DNA from: Achromobacter xylosoxidans
GTDB taxonomy: Bacteria > Pseudomonadota > Gammaproteobacteria > Burkholderiales > Burkholderiaceae_B
NCBI RefSeq assembly: GCF_014490035.1
Contig: NZ_CP061008.1
Span: 5,332,001 to 5,396,000, forward strand
Reading direction: 5' to 3'
DNA length: 64,000 nt
A program made the position numbers and the translations under genes. Positions within the stretch are counted from its first letter, which is position 1. Each line of letters starts with the position of its first letter. Under the pieces are notes generated by a model. That model saw only the letters and a list, made by a program, of their open reading frames with translations, was not told where the DNA came from and did not search any database. Positions 19,684 through 27,089 of this stretch are shown here, in pieces.

Positions 19684-19714
19684 CACGTGGCGCGCAAGCG
19701 CCACCCAAGCCCTA

Positions 19715-20158
19715 TCAATGAAGCTGGTCTGAACCCTGGGGCTGCAATTCCGCCAAGGCATTCCAATCGGGATCCTTGTACATGCGCAGTTGTATGGGAT
19801 AGACCGGATGCCCCGCCAGGCATGCATTGAACGCATCCAGAAAGGCTTCGACGTCCCGCGTGTAGTAACGCCATTCTTTGTGGTGATTCCCGGTCAGGCA
19901 AGCCACCTGCACCCCGATATCGGAGTTCTCAAAGCCTTTTTCGATAGCCTCTTCAAAGCTATTGTGGCTCTGCTTGTCTTCGTCACTGGGCATGCCGGAC
20001 TCGATGCCCTGGTACGGCCACGAGATGATGACCAGGTTTTCATTGATCTGACGGTCAGGCGCCGATGGCAGCCCGGTGCGAAAACGAACGATGACCGTCA
20101 AGCCCTCGATCTGCGCTTCACCCACTGCCCACAGATCGCCTGGAAAAATACTGCTCAT
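19715..20158 (-). CDS. DUF695-like protein
   Basis: A 147-residue soluble protein that fits the DUF695 family: an N-terminal strand-rich part (LTVIVRFRTG, NENLVIISWPY) and a C-terminal half with GVQVACLTGNHHKEWRYYTR followed by FLDAFNACLAGHPVYPIQLR and DPDWNALAEL. There is no signal peptide. Function is unknown for the family. It is downstream of the diguanylate cyclase gene on the same strand with an 80-base gap. The assignment rests on recognised motifs only. Confidence 0.65.
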   Translation of the reverse strand: MSSIFPGDLWAVGEAQIEGLTVIVRFRTGLPSAPDRQINENLVIISWPYQGIESGMPSDEDKQSHNSFEEAIEKGFENSDIGVQVACLTGNHHKEWRYYTRDVEAFLDAFNACLAGHPVYPIQLRMYKDPDWNALAELQPQGSDQLH

Positions 20159-20238
20159 TAAATCAATTCCTGTGTAGACGCCGAACCCGGGAGGTTCAGC
20201 GCTTGTTACTGAGAAAACCTTGCGCGCGCGACCCAGCG

Positions 20239-21180
20239 CTACAACTGCATATGCTCAATGCGGTCCCGCCCATTTTTCTTGGCCGCATATAGCTGCTGGT
20301 CGACGGCTTCGATGAAGCCAGCGCGGTCTATCTTCCCGTCTGGCACCACCGTTCCGGCGCCAATGCTGACGGTGACGCGCCTGCCATGCGGTGACAGCGC
20401 GTGCACGATAGCCTTTTTCTGGAGCAAGCGCTGGCAGCGCTCAGCGACTTTTCGCGCCACCTCGGCGTCGGCTTCCGGCAGCAGCACGACAAACTCTTCG
20501 CCCCCGTAGCGCGCAACCAGATCGCGAGGCCCATCCAGCGCCAGACTCAGGGTCTGGGCGATATCCACCAGACATTGGTCGCCCTGGGTGTGGCCATACA
20601 GATCGTTGTACTGCTTGAAGAAATCAACGTCGAACAACAGCATGGACAGCGGCTGACGTTCGCTGCGCGCGCGCTCCCACTCCAATTCGAAACCACTATC
20701 GAAGCGACGCCGGTTGGCAATGTTCGTCAAACCGTCCTTGAAGGACAGCGCCTCCAGCTCCTTCTGCAAGGTCAGCAGCTTTTCCTCGGTCTTCTTGCGT
20801 TCGGTGATGTCGAACATGAAACCGATCAGCGCTTCGACCTCGCCCCTGTCGTTGCGCACCACGTGCACAACGTCGCGGATCCACACGTAGCCGTTTTCCT
20901 TGGTCAGCGCCCGGTAGTCCGCCTCATGGTCGACGCCGGCCTGGGATTGGGTGACGCAAAAATTCACCACATAGTCCCGATCCTCCGGGTGCATGCGCAT
21001 GGCCCAGTCCTCCACGCTCACCCAGCTGTCGGCCTTCCAGCCCAACAACGTTTCAATCTGCGGGCCGATATAGGCGAACTGCTTCGTGGCCCAATCGATC
21101 TTCCAGGGAATTGCCTTGGTCGACTCAAGCAAGGTCCTATACACCGCGTTGTCATCAAGAAGCGGGCTTTCGCTCGACAT
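20239..21180 (-). CDS. PAS-GGDEF diguanylate cyclase
   Basis: A 313-residue cytoplasmic enzyme that should make cyclic di-GMP from two GTP. A PAS domain (about 15-130, with a PAC-like VRNDRGEVEALIGFMFDITE segment) precedes a short coiled coil and the GGDEF domain (about 150-310) with active-site GGEEF in ARYGGEEFVVLLPEAD. The inhibitory I-site would need Arg four residues before the Asp of GPRD; a Gly stands there, so product inhibition may be absent. No EAL domain or membrane segment is present, so the sensed signal is probably intracellular, through the PAS pocket. Confidence 0.9.
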   Translation of the reverse strand: MSSESPLLDDNAVYRTLLESTKAIPWKIDWATKQFAYIGPQIETLLGWKADSWVSVEDWAMRMHPEDRDYVVNFCVTQSQAGVDHEADYRALTKENGYVWIRDVVHVVRNDRGEVEALIGFMFDITERKKTEEKLLTLQKELEALSFKDGLTNIANRRRFDSGFELEWERARSERQPLSMLLFDVDFFKQYNDLYGHTQGDQCLVDIAQTLSLALDGPRDLVARYGGEEFVVLLPEADAEVARKVAERCQRLLQKKAIVHALSPHGRRVTVSIGAGTVVPDGKIDRAGFIEAVDQQLYAAKKNGRDRIEHMQL

Positions 21181-21312
21181 ACCCTATCCATCCTCGATCC
21201 AAATGAACGGGTCACTGTAGCCTGAATCCATCAGCTGCGGCGGGGTGCTCGGTGAGCGCCAAAAGAAGCGCGCCATGAATCGGCCGCGTTCGGCGGCCGA
21301 TTCCAGGATCCC

Positions 21313-22185
21313 TCAAGGCGCCAACACCTCGATAATCCGGCTCCCGATGTACTCCGCATGGGTCTCGAGCGCAAAATGCCCGGTATCCAGCAGCTCGACC
21401 TGCGCGTCCGGATTGTCCCGCTTGAACGCCTCGGCGCCAGGCGGAATGAAGAACGGATCGTGGCGCCCCCAGATCGCCAGCGTCGGGATCTTCGCCGCGC
21501 GGAAAAAGGCCTGGAAATCCGGATACCGCTTCAGGTTGTTGGCGTAGTCCAGGAACAGATCGAGCTGGATTTCCTTGTTGCCCGGCCGCTCGAGCAAGGC
21601 GGCATCGAGCGTGTAGCTTTCCGGAGCCACGTCGTCCGGATTGGCTACGCCATGCACGTACTGCCACTTCGTACCCTCTAGGTTCAGCACGGCATCCGCA
21701 ATGACCTGGCGGTTGGCGGCGGTTGGCTCCGCCCAATAAGCGCGAACCGGCGCCCAGGCATCGCCCAGGCCTTCGAGATAGGCATTGCCGTTCTGCGAAA
21801 CCAGGCCGGTGACCCGCTCGGGGTGGGCTAGCGCCAGGCGCAGCCCGACGGGCGCGCCATAGTCGAAAACATACATCGCATAGCGCTTGAGGCCCAGCGC
21901 ATCGACGAATGCGCCGAGCGACGCGGCCAGGTCGTCAAACGTGTAGCGGTAACCGCGCTCCTCGGGCACTTCCGTGAAACCGAAGCCGGGCAGGTCCGGC
22001 GCGATCACTTGAAAGCGCGTGGCCAGAATCGGGATCAGGTTGCGGAATTGATGCGAGGAACTGGGAAAACCGTGCAGTAGCAGCAGCACGGGCGCATCGG
22101 GATTGCCCGCTGCGCGATAGAAAAAATTCAGGCCGTCGGCTTGCACGCGACGCGTTTGGATCCGGCTTTCAGGGGTACTGGACAT
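21313..22185 (-). CDS. Alpha/beta hydrolase (haloalkane dehalogenase/epoxide hydrolase-like)
   Basis: A 290-residue alpha/beta hydrolase. The oxyanion region is LLHGFPSSSHQFRNLI and the nucleophile elbow appears as VFDYGAPVG, where an Asp replaces Ser or Cys. That favours the haloalkane-dehalogenase/epoxide-hydrolase type; the acid is probably in GRHDPFF and the histidine in TGHFALETH. It lies downstream of the CGNR regulator gene on the same strand, but a terminator separates them and it has its own promoter with a matching operator. The substrate is unknown. Confidence 0.85.
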   Translation of the reverse strand: MSSTPESRIQTRRVQADGLNFFYRAAGNPDAPVLLLLHGFPSSSHQFRNLIPILATRFQVIAPDLPGFGFTEVPEERGYRYTFDDLAASLGAFVDALGLKRYAMYVFDYGAPVGLRLALAHPERVTGLVSQNGNAYLEGLGDAWAPVRAYWAEPTAANRQVIADAVLNLEGTKWQYVHGVANPDDVAPESYTLDAALLERPGNKEIQLDLFLDYANNLKRYPDFQAFFRAAKIPTLAIWGRHDPFFIPPGAEAFKRDNPDAQVELLDTGHFALETHAEYIGSRIIEVLAP

Positions 22186-22244
22186 GACGGTCTCCGTAGT
22201 CAGGAACTGGATCAGCAGCCGAATTCCGGCAGGCTGTGCGAGCC

Positions 22245-22292
22245 ATTCTTGCGCCTTTTAAGTAACCCGTCAAACTAATATTTAACGGTTAC
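22245..22292 (-). promoter_or_regulatory. Hydrolase promoter with GTAAC-N21-GTTAC operator
   Basis: Reading the minus strand, TTGACG (22268-22273) and AAGAAT (22245-22250) are separated by 17 bases. GTAAC at 22262-22266 and GTTAC at 22288-22292 flank the -35 element. The same arrangement with identical spacing precedes the CGNR regulator at 22978-23008, so this is probably an operator for that regulator. Confidence 0.5.
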
Positions 22293-22330
22293 CTAAATAG
22301 TTCAAAGCTATGACACGGAGCGGTTCGTTC

Positions 22331-22358
22331 AAAAAAAATCCGGCCAGGGCGGCCGGAT
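22331..22358 (-). terminator. Rho-independent terminator after the CGNR gene
   Basis: On the minus strand a perfect stem ATCCGGCC/GGCCGGAT (22338-22345 and 22351-22358, five-base loop) is followed immediately by a run of U residues from 22338 down to 22331. This is a canonical intrinsic terminator located 19 bases past the regulator stop. Confidence 0.85.
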
Positions 22359-22376
22359 GAATGGGCAAGCAAGCGC

Positions 22377-22958
22377 TCAGGAAGCCGCGTCCTGGGCTTC
22401 CCTCTGGCGAAAGGCCGCCACCTTGTGGCGGTTGCCGCAAAGCGACATGCTGCACCACCTGCGGCGATGAGATCGCGTGCGGTCGTAGAACCAGAGGGAA
22501 CAGAGCGGGCTTTCGCATTTGCGCACCAGCTCGAAGTCCCCGTGCACGAGCAAGTCCGCGGCCGCCTCCGCGGCGGGAAGCAGCCATTGGTCAGGCGTGG
22601 CCGCTTCGTACCGACGGGCCAGGCTGGGCGCGCCCGCCACCACGGCAACCTCGAGATGGCTGCCGCCGGCGGCGAGCGCCCGGTTGAGCGCGCTGAGCTT
22701 GAGCGGCAATCCGGCCTTTCTCTGGGCAACCAACGCACGCACCGTCTCGCGCAATGTCCGCGCGGATTCGAGCAGGCCCTTGGGCGTCTTGCGCTGGGCG
22801 GGCGCAAAGCCCAAGGCGTCCAGCCAGGACCGCACATCGTCGTCCGATTGCAGGCGGTCGCGAGGGCCGTCGTCGGACTGCTCGACGGTGTTGATCAGGT
22901 CTAACGCCGCATGATCGCCCAGCAGGCGGAATTCGGGCGTGGGGGTAGTGGCGGTCAT
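22377..22958 (-). CDS. ABATE/CGNR zinc-finger transcriptional regulator
   Basis: A 193-residue protein with an N-terminal ABATE domain (about 8-130, RLLGDHAALDLINTV) and a C-terminal CGNR zinc finger (about 145-190) in which the cysteines of KCESPLCSLWF and RRWCSMSLCGNRHKV bind zinc. Proteins of this kind act as stress-responsive regulators. The ATG at 22958 follows GGAG and is preferred to one nine codons upstream. It carries a symmetrical element in its own promoter and the same element precedes the downstream hydrolase gene, which suggests that it controls both. Confidence 0.85.
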   Translation of the reverse strand: MTATTPTPEFRLLGDHAALDLINTVEQSDDGPRDRLQSDDDVRSWLDALGFAPAQRKTPKGLLESARTLRETVRALVAQRKAGLPLKLSALNRALAAGGSHLEVAVVAGAPSLARRYEAATPDQWLLPAAEAAADLLVHGDFELVRKCESPLCSLWFYDRTRSHRRRWCSMSLCGNRHKVAAFRQREAQDAAS

Positions 22959-22974
22959 AACGTTCTCCGTCTTG

Positions 22975-23008
22975 AATGTAACCACTTAGTTTGCGACTAT
23001 CAAGTTAC
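22975..23008 (-). promoter_or_regulatory. CGNR promoter with GTAAC-N21-GTTAC operator
   Basis: On the minus strand, TTGATA (22998-23003) and TACATT (22975-22980) have an exact 17-base spacer. GTAAC (22978-22982) and GTTAC (23004-23008) overlap both promoter boxes, so a bound protein would block RNA polymerase, as expected for autorepression. Confidence 0.55.
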
Positions 23009-23094
23009 GGAAGAATCGTGCGGCGCGCGGCGTCACGCTTTCGCGGACTACAATCGCGCTCGGCAATCCCGAGTCCCCACATGAGAGAGAAAGC

Positions 23095-23523
23095 ATGCAA
23101 ATCGCCATTGCCTCCGACCACGCCGGCTACGAGCTCAAGGAAAAGCTGAAGAAGGCCTTCGAAAACGTGGATTGGCTTGACCTCGGAACCCACAGCGAAG
23201 ACTCGGTCGACTACCCCGCTTTTGGCTTTGCCATGGGGCGGGCAATCACGGACGGAAAGGTCCGGAAGGGCGTCGTGATTTGCGGCTCGGGCATAGGCAT
23301 TTCGATTGCCGTCAATCGTTTCCCCGCCGCAAGAGCCGCCTTGTGCACGAATGCCACCATGGCGCGCCTGAGCCGTCAGCACAATGATGCGAACGTGTTG
23401 GCGCTTGGAAGCAGAATCATAGGAATCGAGGTGGCGCGCGAATGCGTCAGCGCTTTCCTTGACACGCCCTTCGATGGCTCGCGTCATCAGCGCCGCATCG
23501 ACATGCTGAGCGAGGCGGGCTGA
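23095..23523 (+). CDS. rpiB: Ribose-5-phosphate isomerase B (RpiB/LacAB family)
   Basis: A 142-residue cytoplasmic isomerase interconverting ribose 5-phosphate and ribulose 5-phosphate, or a related sugar phosphate. The start IAIASDHAGYELK and the active-site loop VICGSGIGISIAVNRFP with the catalytic Cys are diagnostic. ALCTNATMARLSRQHNDANV and LALGSR follow as expected. The length is typical. It is a stand-alone gene next to the CGNR regulator, transcribed the opposite way, so no pathway partner is visible and a role with an unusual sugar phosphate is possible. Confidence 0.88.
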   Translation: MQIAIASDHAGYELKEKLKKAFENVDWLDLGTHSEDSVDYPAFGFAMGRAITDGKVRKGVVICGSGIGISIAVNRFPAARAALCTNATMARLSRQHNDANVLALGSRIIGIEVARECVSAFLDTPFDGSRHQRRIDMLSEAG

Positions 23524-23550
23524 GCTCCTAACGGCCTGCCGGAACGCCAC

Positions 23551-24426
23551 ATGTCCATCATCCCATTTTCGATCCCGCGGCCAGCCCGCGACCAGACCTG
23601 GCGCTTCATGCACAGCCGCCAGCGCTCGCAATTCGCAGGCGCGGATGAACGCATCGTGCTCTACGATGCCCCGCCGCAAGAGGCCGTCCTGGCCTCGATC
23701 GAAGACGTGCATCTATGGGCGCCTCAGGGCGACCCGCTGCACGAGCTGCCCGAACTCCTCGCCCGGCTGCCGGCGCTGGCGCACCTGTCCATCGGCCCAG
23801 GCGCGGTCGCGGGCAGCGTTCTGACCGGATTGCGCGCAGACATGCTCCCAGCCAGCCTGCGCCATCTTTCCATCCATCCCGAACCCGGCACGTACACCTG
23901 GAAAGCCGGCCCGCTGCCCAGGCTGGAGGCGCTGACAGTAGACGCAACGTTGCGGTTCGAGCCGGAAGACTTTCCGGCATTGATTTCCTTGTCCATGGTT
24001 CCGGACCGGCGCGGCATGCTGCTGGACCGCGCCTTGAGCCTGCCGCTCAAGGAGCTGAACCTTTGGAACGTGCCGTTCGATTCGTCGGTATTCGATCGCA
24101 TCGCGGGACTGCCGCTGTTGGCGCTGGGCTTGCTGGCGGGCCGTGGCTTGAAGACGCTGTCCGGCATCGAGCAACTGACAGGATTGCGCTCCTTGCGCCT
24201 GAAGAACCTGGGTGCGCTGGAGAAGATAGGTCCGATCAGCGCCCTTGCAAGCCTGGAACGGCTGGACATTCAGTACTGCAAGCGGATTGCGGACATCGGC
24301 GTGCTGGACACGCTGACCCGATTGCAGGAGCTGACGCTGGTCGGCTGCGGCGATGTGGGATTGGGCGAGTTGGCGCAAACCTTGAACGCGCGCTTGCGGC
24401 GCGCGCACATCGCGGCAACGCGATAA
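23551..24426 (+). CDS. Leucine-rich-repeat protein
   Basis: A 291-residue protein made largely of degenerate leucine-rich repeats (about residues 70-285), for example RLPALAHLSIG, LPASLRHLSIH, LPLKELNLWN, LTGLRSLRLKNLG, LASLERLDIQYC and LTRLQELTLVGC. No signal peptide or membrane segment is seen, so it should be cytoplasmic and serve a protein-binding role. It is followed after 14 bases by a SUKH-like gene, with which it may form a unit. I cannot name a partner. Confidence 0.7.
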   Translation: MSIIPFSIPRPARDQTWRFMHSRQRSQFAGADERIVLYDAPPQEAVLASIEDVHLWAPQGDPLHELPELLARLPALAHLSIGPGAVAGSVLTGLRADMLPASLRHLSIHPEPGTYTWKAGPLPRLEALTVDATLRFEPEDFPALISLSMVPDRRGMLLDRALSLPLKELNLWNVPFDSSVFDRIAGLPLLALGLLAGRGLKTLSGIEQLTGLRSLRLKNLGALEKIGPISALASLERLDIQYCKRIADIGVLDTLTRLQELTLVGCGDVGLGELAQTLNARLRRAHIAATR

Positions 24427-24440
24427 CCAAGACAAGCCTG

Positions 24441-24908
24441 ATGAGCAACTTGCACGAACGTTTCCTGAGCTTGCTTGCCGCGCGCGGCTGGACGGTACAC
24501 CGCGCGGCGCCCGTAGCTACACCGGCTGACTCCTCGGAACACGCGGCGTTCCTGTCCTTGTACACGCAGCTGAGCAGCGCGGACGACACGCGCTGGTTCC
24601 TGAGCGCGGCCGACTATGCCGGAACCGCCGACAGCGCCTTTGGGCGGGACACCTTTCGCGACATCAGCCTCGAAGCCGCCATCAGCGACGCCGACCGGCA
24701 CGCCGTCGAGGCCTTCTGGGCGCGCCATGTGCCGATCTTCATGAGCGTGGACGGCGATTATGAATTTCTCGCGATCGACCGGATCTCGGGGCGGGTCGTG
24801 CATGGCGTCGAGCCGGAGTTCGAGGCAGTCAGCGAGGTGGCCAGCAGTCTTGGCGACCTGTTCGAGCAGATGCTTGCGGATGGCGAGGCGGCTGCGCTAT
24901 TGGGCTGA
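24441..24908 (+). CDS. SMI1/KNR4 (SUKH)-like protein
   Basis: A 155-residue protein. The C-terminal pattern FMSVDGDYEFLAIDRISGRV, followed by EPEFEAVSEVASSLGDLFEQ, matches the SMI1/KNR4 (SUKH) superfamily, whose bacterial members are often immunity proteins against contact-dependent or polymorphic toxins. The N-terminal part is variable. It starts 14 bases after the LRR gene. No toxin gene is adjacent, so it could be an orphan immunity protein or have a different role. The long open frame covering the LRR gene in another frame is a shadow. Confidence 0.6.
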   Translation: MSNLHERFLSLLAARGWTVHRAAPVATPADSSEHAAFLSLYTQLSSADDTRWFLSAADYAGTADSAFGRDTFRDISLEAAISDADRHAVEAFWARHVPIFMSVDGDYEFLAIDRISGRVVHGVEPEFEAVSEVASSLGDLFEQMLADGEAAALLG

Positions 24909-25010
24909 TGGGCTGCCCCGACCGGCCAACACTACACCCTACAAGTCGAAGCAAGGGCGAACCGTAGAACGCGGACCGCGTTTCATTGATTTCGCTTATT
25001 TCAACCTACG

Positions 25011-25101
25011 CTGAAAATTAATATTTCAGTGAAACCACCATTGACACTTTCACTGGAAATGCTATTTTTAGCAGGCGATGAAAATGCCAAATCCAGTGAA
25101 A
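25011..25101 (+). promoter_or_regulatory. AbiE promoter with CAGTGAAA operators
   Basis: TTGACA at 25041-25046 and TATTTT at 25063-25068 (16-base spacer) form a strong promoter for the module. CAGTGAAA is at 25027-25034, its exact inverted copy TTTCACTG at 25048-25055 between the two promoter boxes, and a third direct copy at 25094-25101 inside the first codons of the antitoxin gene. CTGAAA (25011-25016) and TTTCAG (25024-25029) form another small inverted repeat. A bound antitoxin would block transcription. The transcript would begin about three bases before the ATG at 25078. Confidence 0.7.
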
Positions 25102-26148
25102 ATCGATGATCAAGCTGCGAGTGCCCTCCGATCGCTGTTGGAGGAAATACCCGCGGTCGAGAGCCTGGAGATCACGCTCGCCCCGCGGAATCCAAGCTCA
25201 GCAATCGAGCTCGCCGCCCAACTGACGACATTCGGCAACCGGCACAAGCTGGTCGCGGCGGTACTGCCCAGCGGACAACCGCGGCACGCGCGCTTGGCCG
25301 TACTTTCGTTGCGTGAATACGTGGCGCGGCAGTCCGATCACGTTACGCCCATCTTGATCGCGCCTTATCTGTCACCACAGGTTCAGGAGTTGTGCCGGGA
25401 GTTCGGCGTCGCGCACCTCGATTTCGAAGGGAACGCCAGGCTAGCCTTCGCTACCATCTTTATCTCACGGCAAGTAGCCAAGAAGCCGGTGATAGAACGG
25501 CGAGGACTGCGGTCGCTGTTCAAGCCGAAATCAGTCCAGGCACTCAAAGTCATGCTGCGCGAGTCCTCTCGCGCTTGGCGGGTTGCCGAACTGGCGCAAG
25601 CCGCTGACATCAGCCTGGGGCACGTCAGCAATGTGCGCAATAACCTGCTGGATCGCGAATGGGCCAAGCTGAGCCCTGAGGGAATGCTCCTATCCAGGCC
25701 CGATGCGCTGGTAGACGCCTGGCGTGAGGCCTACGAATCTCCGGCCGGTCAACGGCTGACTTTCTATACCACTTTGCACGGTACGGCGTTCGATGCGGCG
25801 CTGCACGACGGGCCTCCCGGCGCGCCAGGCCAGGTCGCACGTGCTTCGTTCACTGCAGCCCGCTGGCTGGCGCCGTTCCTACGGACTGGCACACACTATT
25901 TCTACGCTGATGCCGCAGGCCTTGAACTCCTGCGGTCACGGCTTAAGCTCGAAACCGCCGGCAAGGGAGAAAACCTGGTGGTGACCGTACTGGACGATCC
26001 TGGGCTGTTCCGTGACACTGTGCAACCGGCGCCCGGCGTAGTCTGCACCAGCCCAGTCCAGACCTATCTGGACCTCAGCGTGGCAGGCGAGCGCGGACAG
26101 GAGGCCGCCGATCACCTGCGACGGGAAAGGCTCCAATGGCACGAATGA
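25078..26148 (+). CDS. AbiEi-family antitoxin/regulator
   Basis: A 356-residue protein of the type IV toxin-antitoxin/abortive infection AbiEi group. The first 150 residues (VTPILIAPYLSPQVQELCRE, then a VAHLDFEGNARLAF stretch) form a nuclease-like domain; a winged helix follows at about 153-200 (VAELAQAADISLGHVSNVRN) and then an AbiEi C-terminal domain. It should repress its own operon and counter the partner nucleotidyltransferase. It overlaps abiEii by 13 bases. The ATG at 25078 has only a weak ribosome-binding site, in keeping with a nearly leaderless transcript; an ATG at 25084 is an alternative start. Confidence 0.82.
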   Translation: MKMPNPVKIDDQAASALRSLLEEIPAVESLEITLAPRNPSSAIELAAQLTTFGNRHKLVAAVLPSGQPRHARLAVLSLREYVARQSDHVTPILIAPYLSPQVQELCREFGVAHLDFEGNARLAFATIFISRQVAKKPVIERRGLRSLFKPKSVQALKVMLRESSRAWRVAELAQAADISLGHVSNVRNNLLDREWAKLSPEGMLLSRPDALVDAWREAYESPAGQRLTFYTTLHGTAFDAALHDGPPGAPGQVARASFTAARWLAPFLRTGTHYFYADAAGLELLRSRLKLETAGKGENLVVTVLDDPGLFRDTVQPAPGVVCTSPVQTYLDLSVAGERGQEAADHLRRERLQWHE

Positions 26149-27008
26149 CGCATGGCGAGGCACAGCTGGCTAGCGAGTACGACGACCGCACGACGGCGGC
26201 AGTCAAATCCGTCCTTATCGAAATCGGGCAGATCCTTGGAAGCTTCAAGGGACGTTTTGCCGTCGTAGGCGGCGCCGTGCCATGGCTGTTGCTGGGCAAT
26301 GAAGACATGCCCCACGTCGGCACCCTGGATGTGGACCTGGGTTTGGATGCCGAAGCGCTGGGCGATGGCCAGTACGCGCACCTGGTCGAATCGCTGCTGA
26401 GCCAAGGGTATGCACAGCGCAAGGAACTCAGGCGATTCCAACTGGTGCGACAGATCCAGGCGAACGACGGCGGTCCTGCCATTGATGTAGTGATCGACTT
26501 TCTCATGCCCAGGCAAGCCGAAATCGTGAGGAACGCGCCTGCGCTGATCAGCGAATTCGCGGTACAGCGCGCCGATGGAGCGGATCTCGCGCTACGGTTC
26601 TACCAAATGGTCGCTATCGCTGGATCGATGCCTAACGGCGGAACGAACCGCGTTGAAGTCGCCGTCTGCTCCATCCCGGCGCTACTCGCGATGAAAGGCC
26701 ACGCCATCCAAGGCCGCTACAAGCAAAAGGACGCCTACGACATCTATTACTGTATCCGCAACTATGCCGGCGGCGCCGAGGTGCTGGCGGACGATTGCCT
26801 CCCTCTGCTGCAGCATGAGTCCGGCGTCAAAGGCTACACCTACATCGCCGCCAAGTTCGATACCGTCGATGGCTTCGGACCAACTTGTGTGCGTCGGTTT
26901 GTCGAGGACGCGAATGTGTTGGGAGAACGAACCGCGGATCAATGGCAGCAGGACGCCTTCGGGCAAGTGGACGCTTGGCTACGGGCTTTGGGACTGCGGA
27001 CGCAATAA
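26136..27008 (+). CDS. AbiEii-like nucleotidyltransferase (toxin)
   Basis: A 290-residue nucleotidyltransferase of the AbiEii/AbiGii toxin group. The active-site signature is present: Gly45-Gly46 in FAVVGGAVPW, then Thr63, Asp65 and Asp67 in GTLDVDLGL, and a later conserved MKGHAIQGRYKQKDAYDIYY segment. Toxins of this class add nucleotides to tRNA or other targets and slow growth during phage infection. The gene overlaps the antitoxin gene by 13 bases. The catalytic residues appear intact, so an active toxin is likely. No terminator is evident after the stop. Confidence 0.8.
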   Translation: MARMTHGEAQLASEYDDRTTAAVKSVLIEIGQILGSFKGRFAVVGGAVPWLLLGNEDMPHVGTLDVDLGLDAEALGDGQYAHLVESLLSQGYAQRKELRRFQLVRQIQANDGGPAIDVVIDFLMPRQAEIVRNAPALISEFAVQRADGADLALRFYQMVAIAGSMPNGGTNRVEVAVCSIPALLAMKGHAIQGRYKQKDAYDIYYCIRNYAGGAEVLADDCLPLLQHESGVKGYTYIAAKFDTVDGFGPTCVRRFVEDANVLGERTADQWQQDAFGQVDAWLRALGLRTQ

Positions 27009-27089
27009 CCATTCAAATCCCAAAACGCTCACCACAAAGCCTGAAACACCGAAACTTCTTCCGTCAATTCAGTCGCCTCGCGGCCTTGG

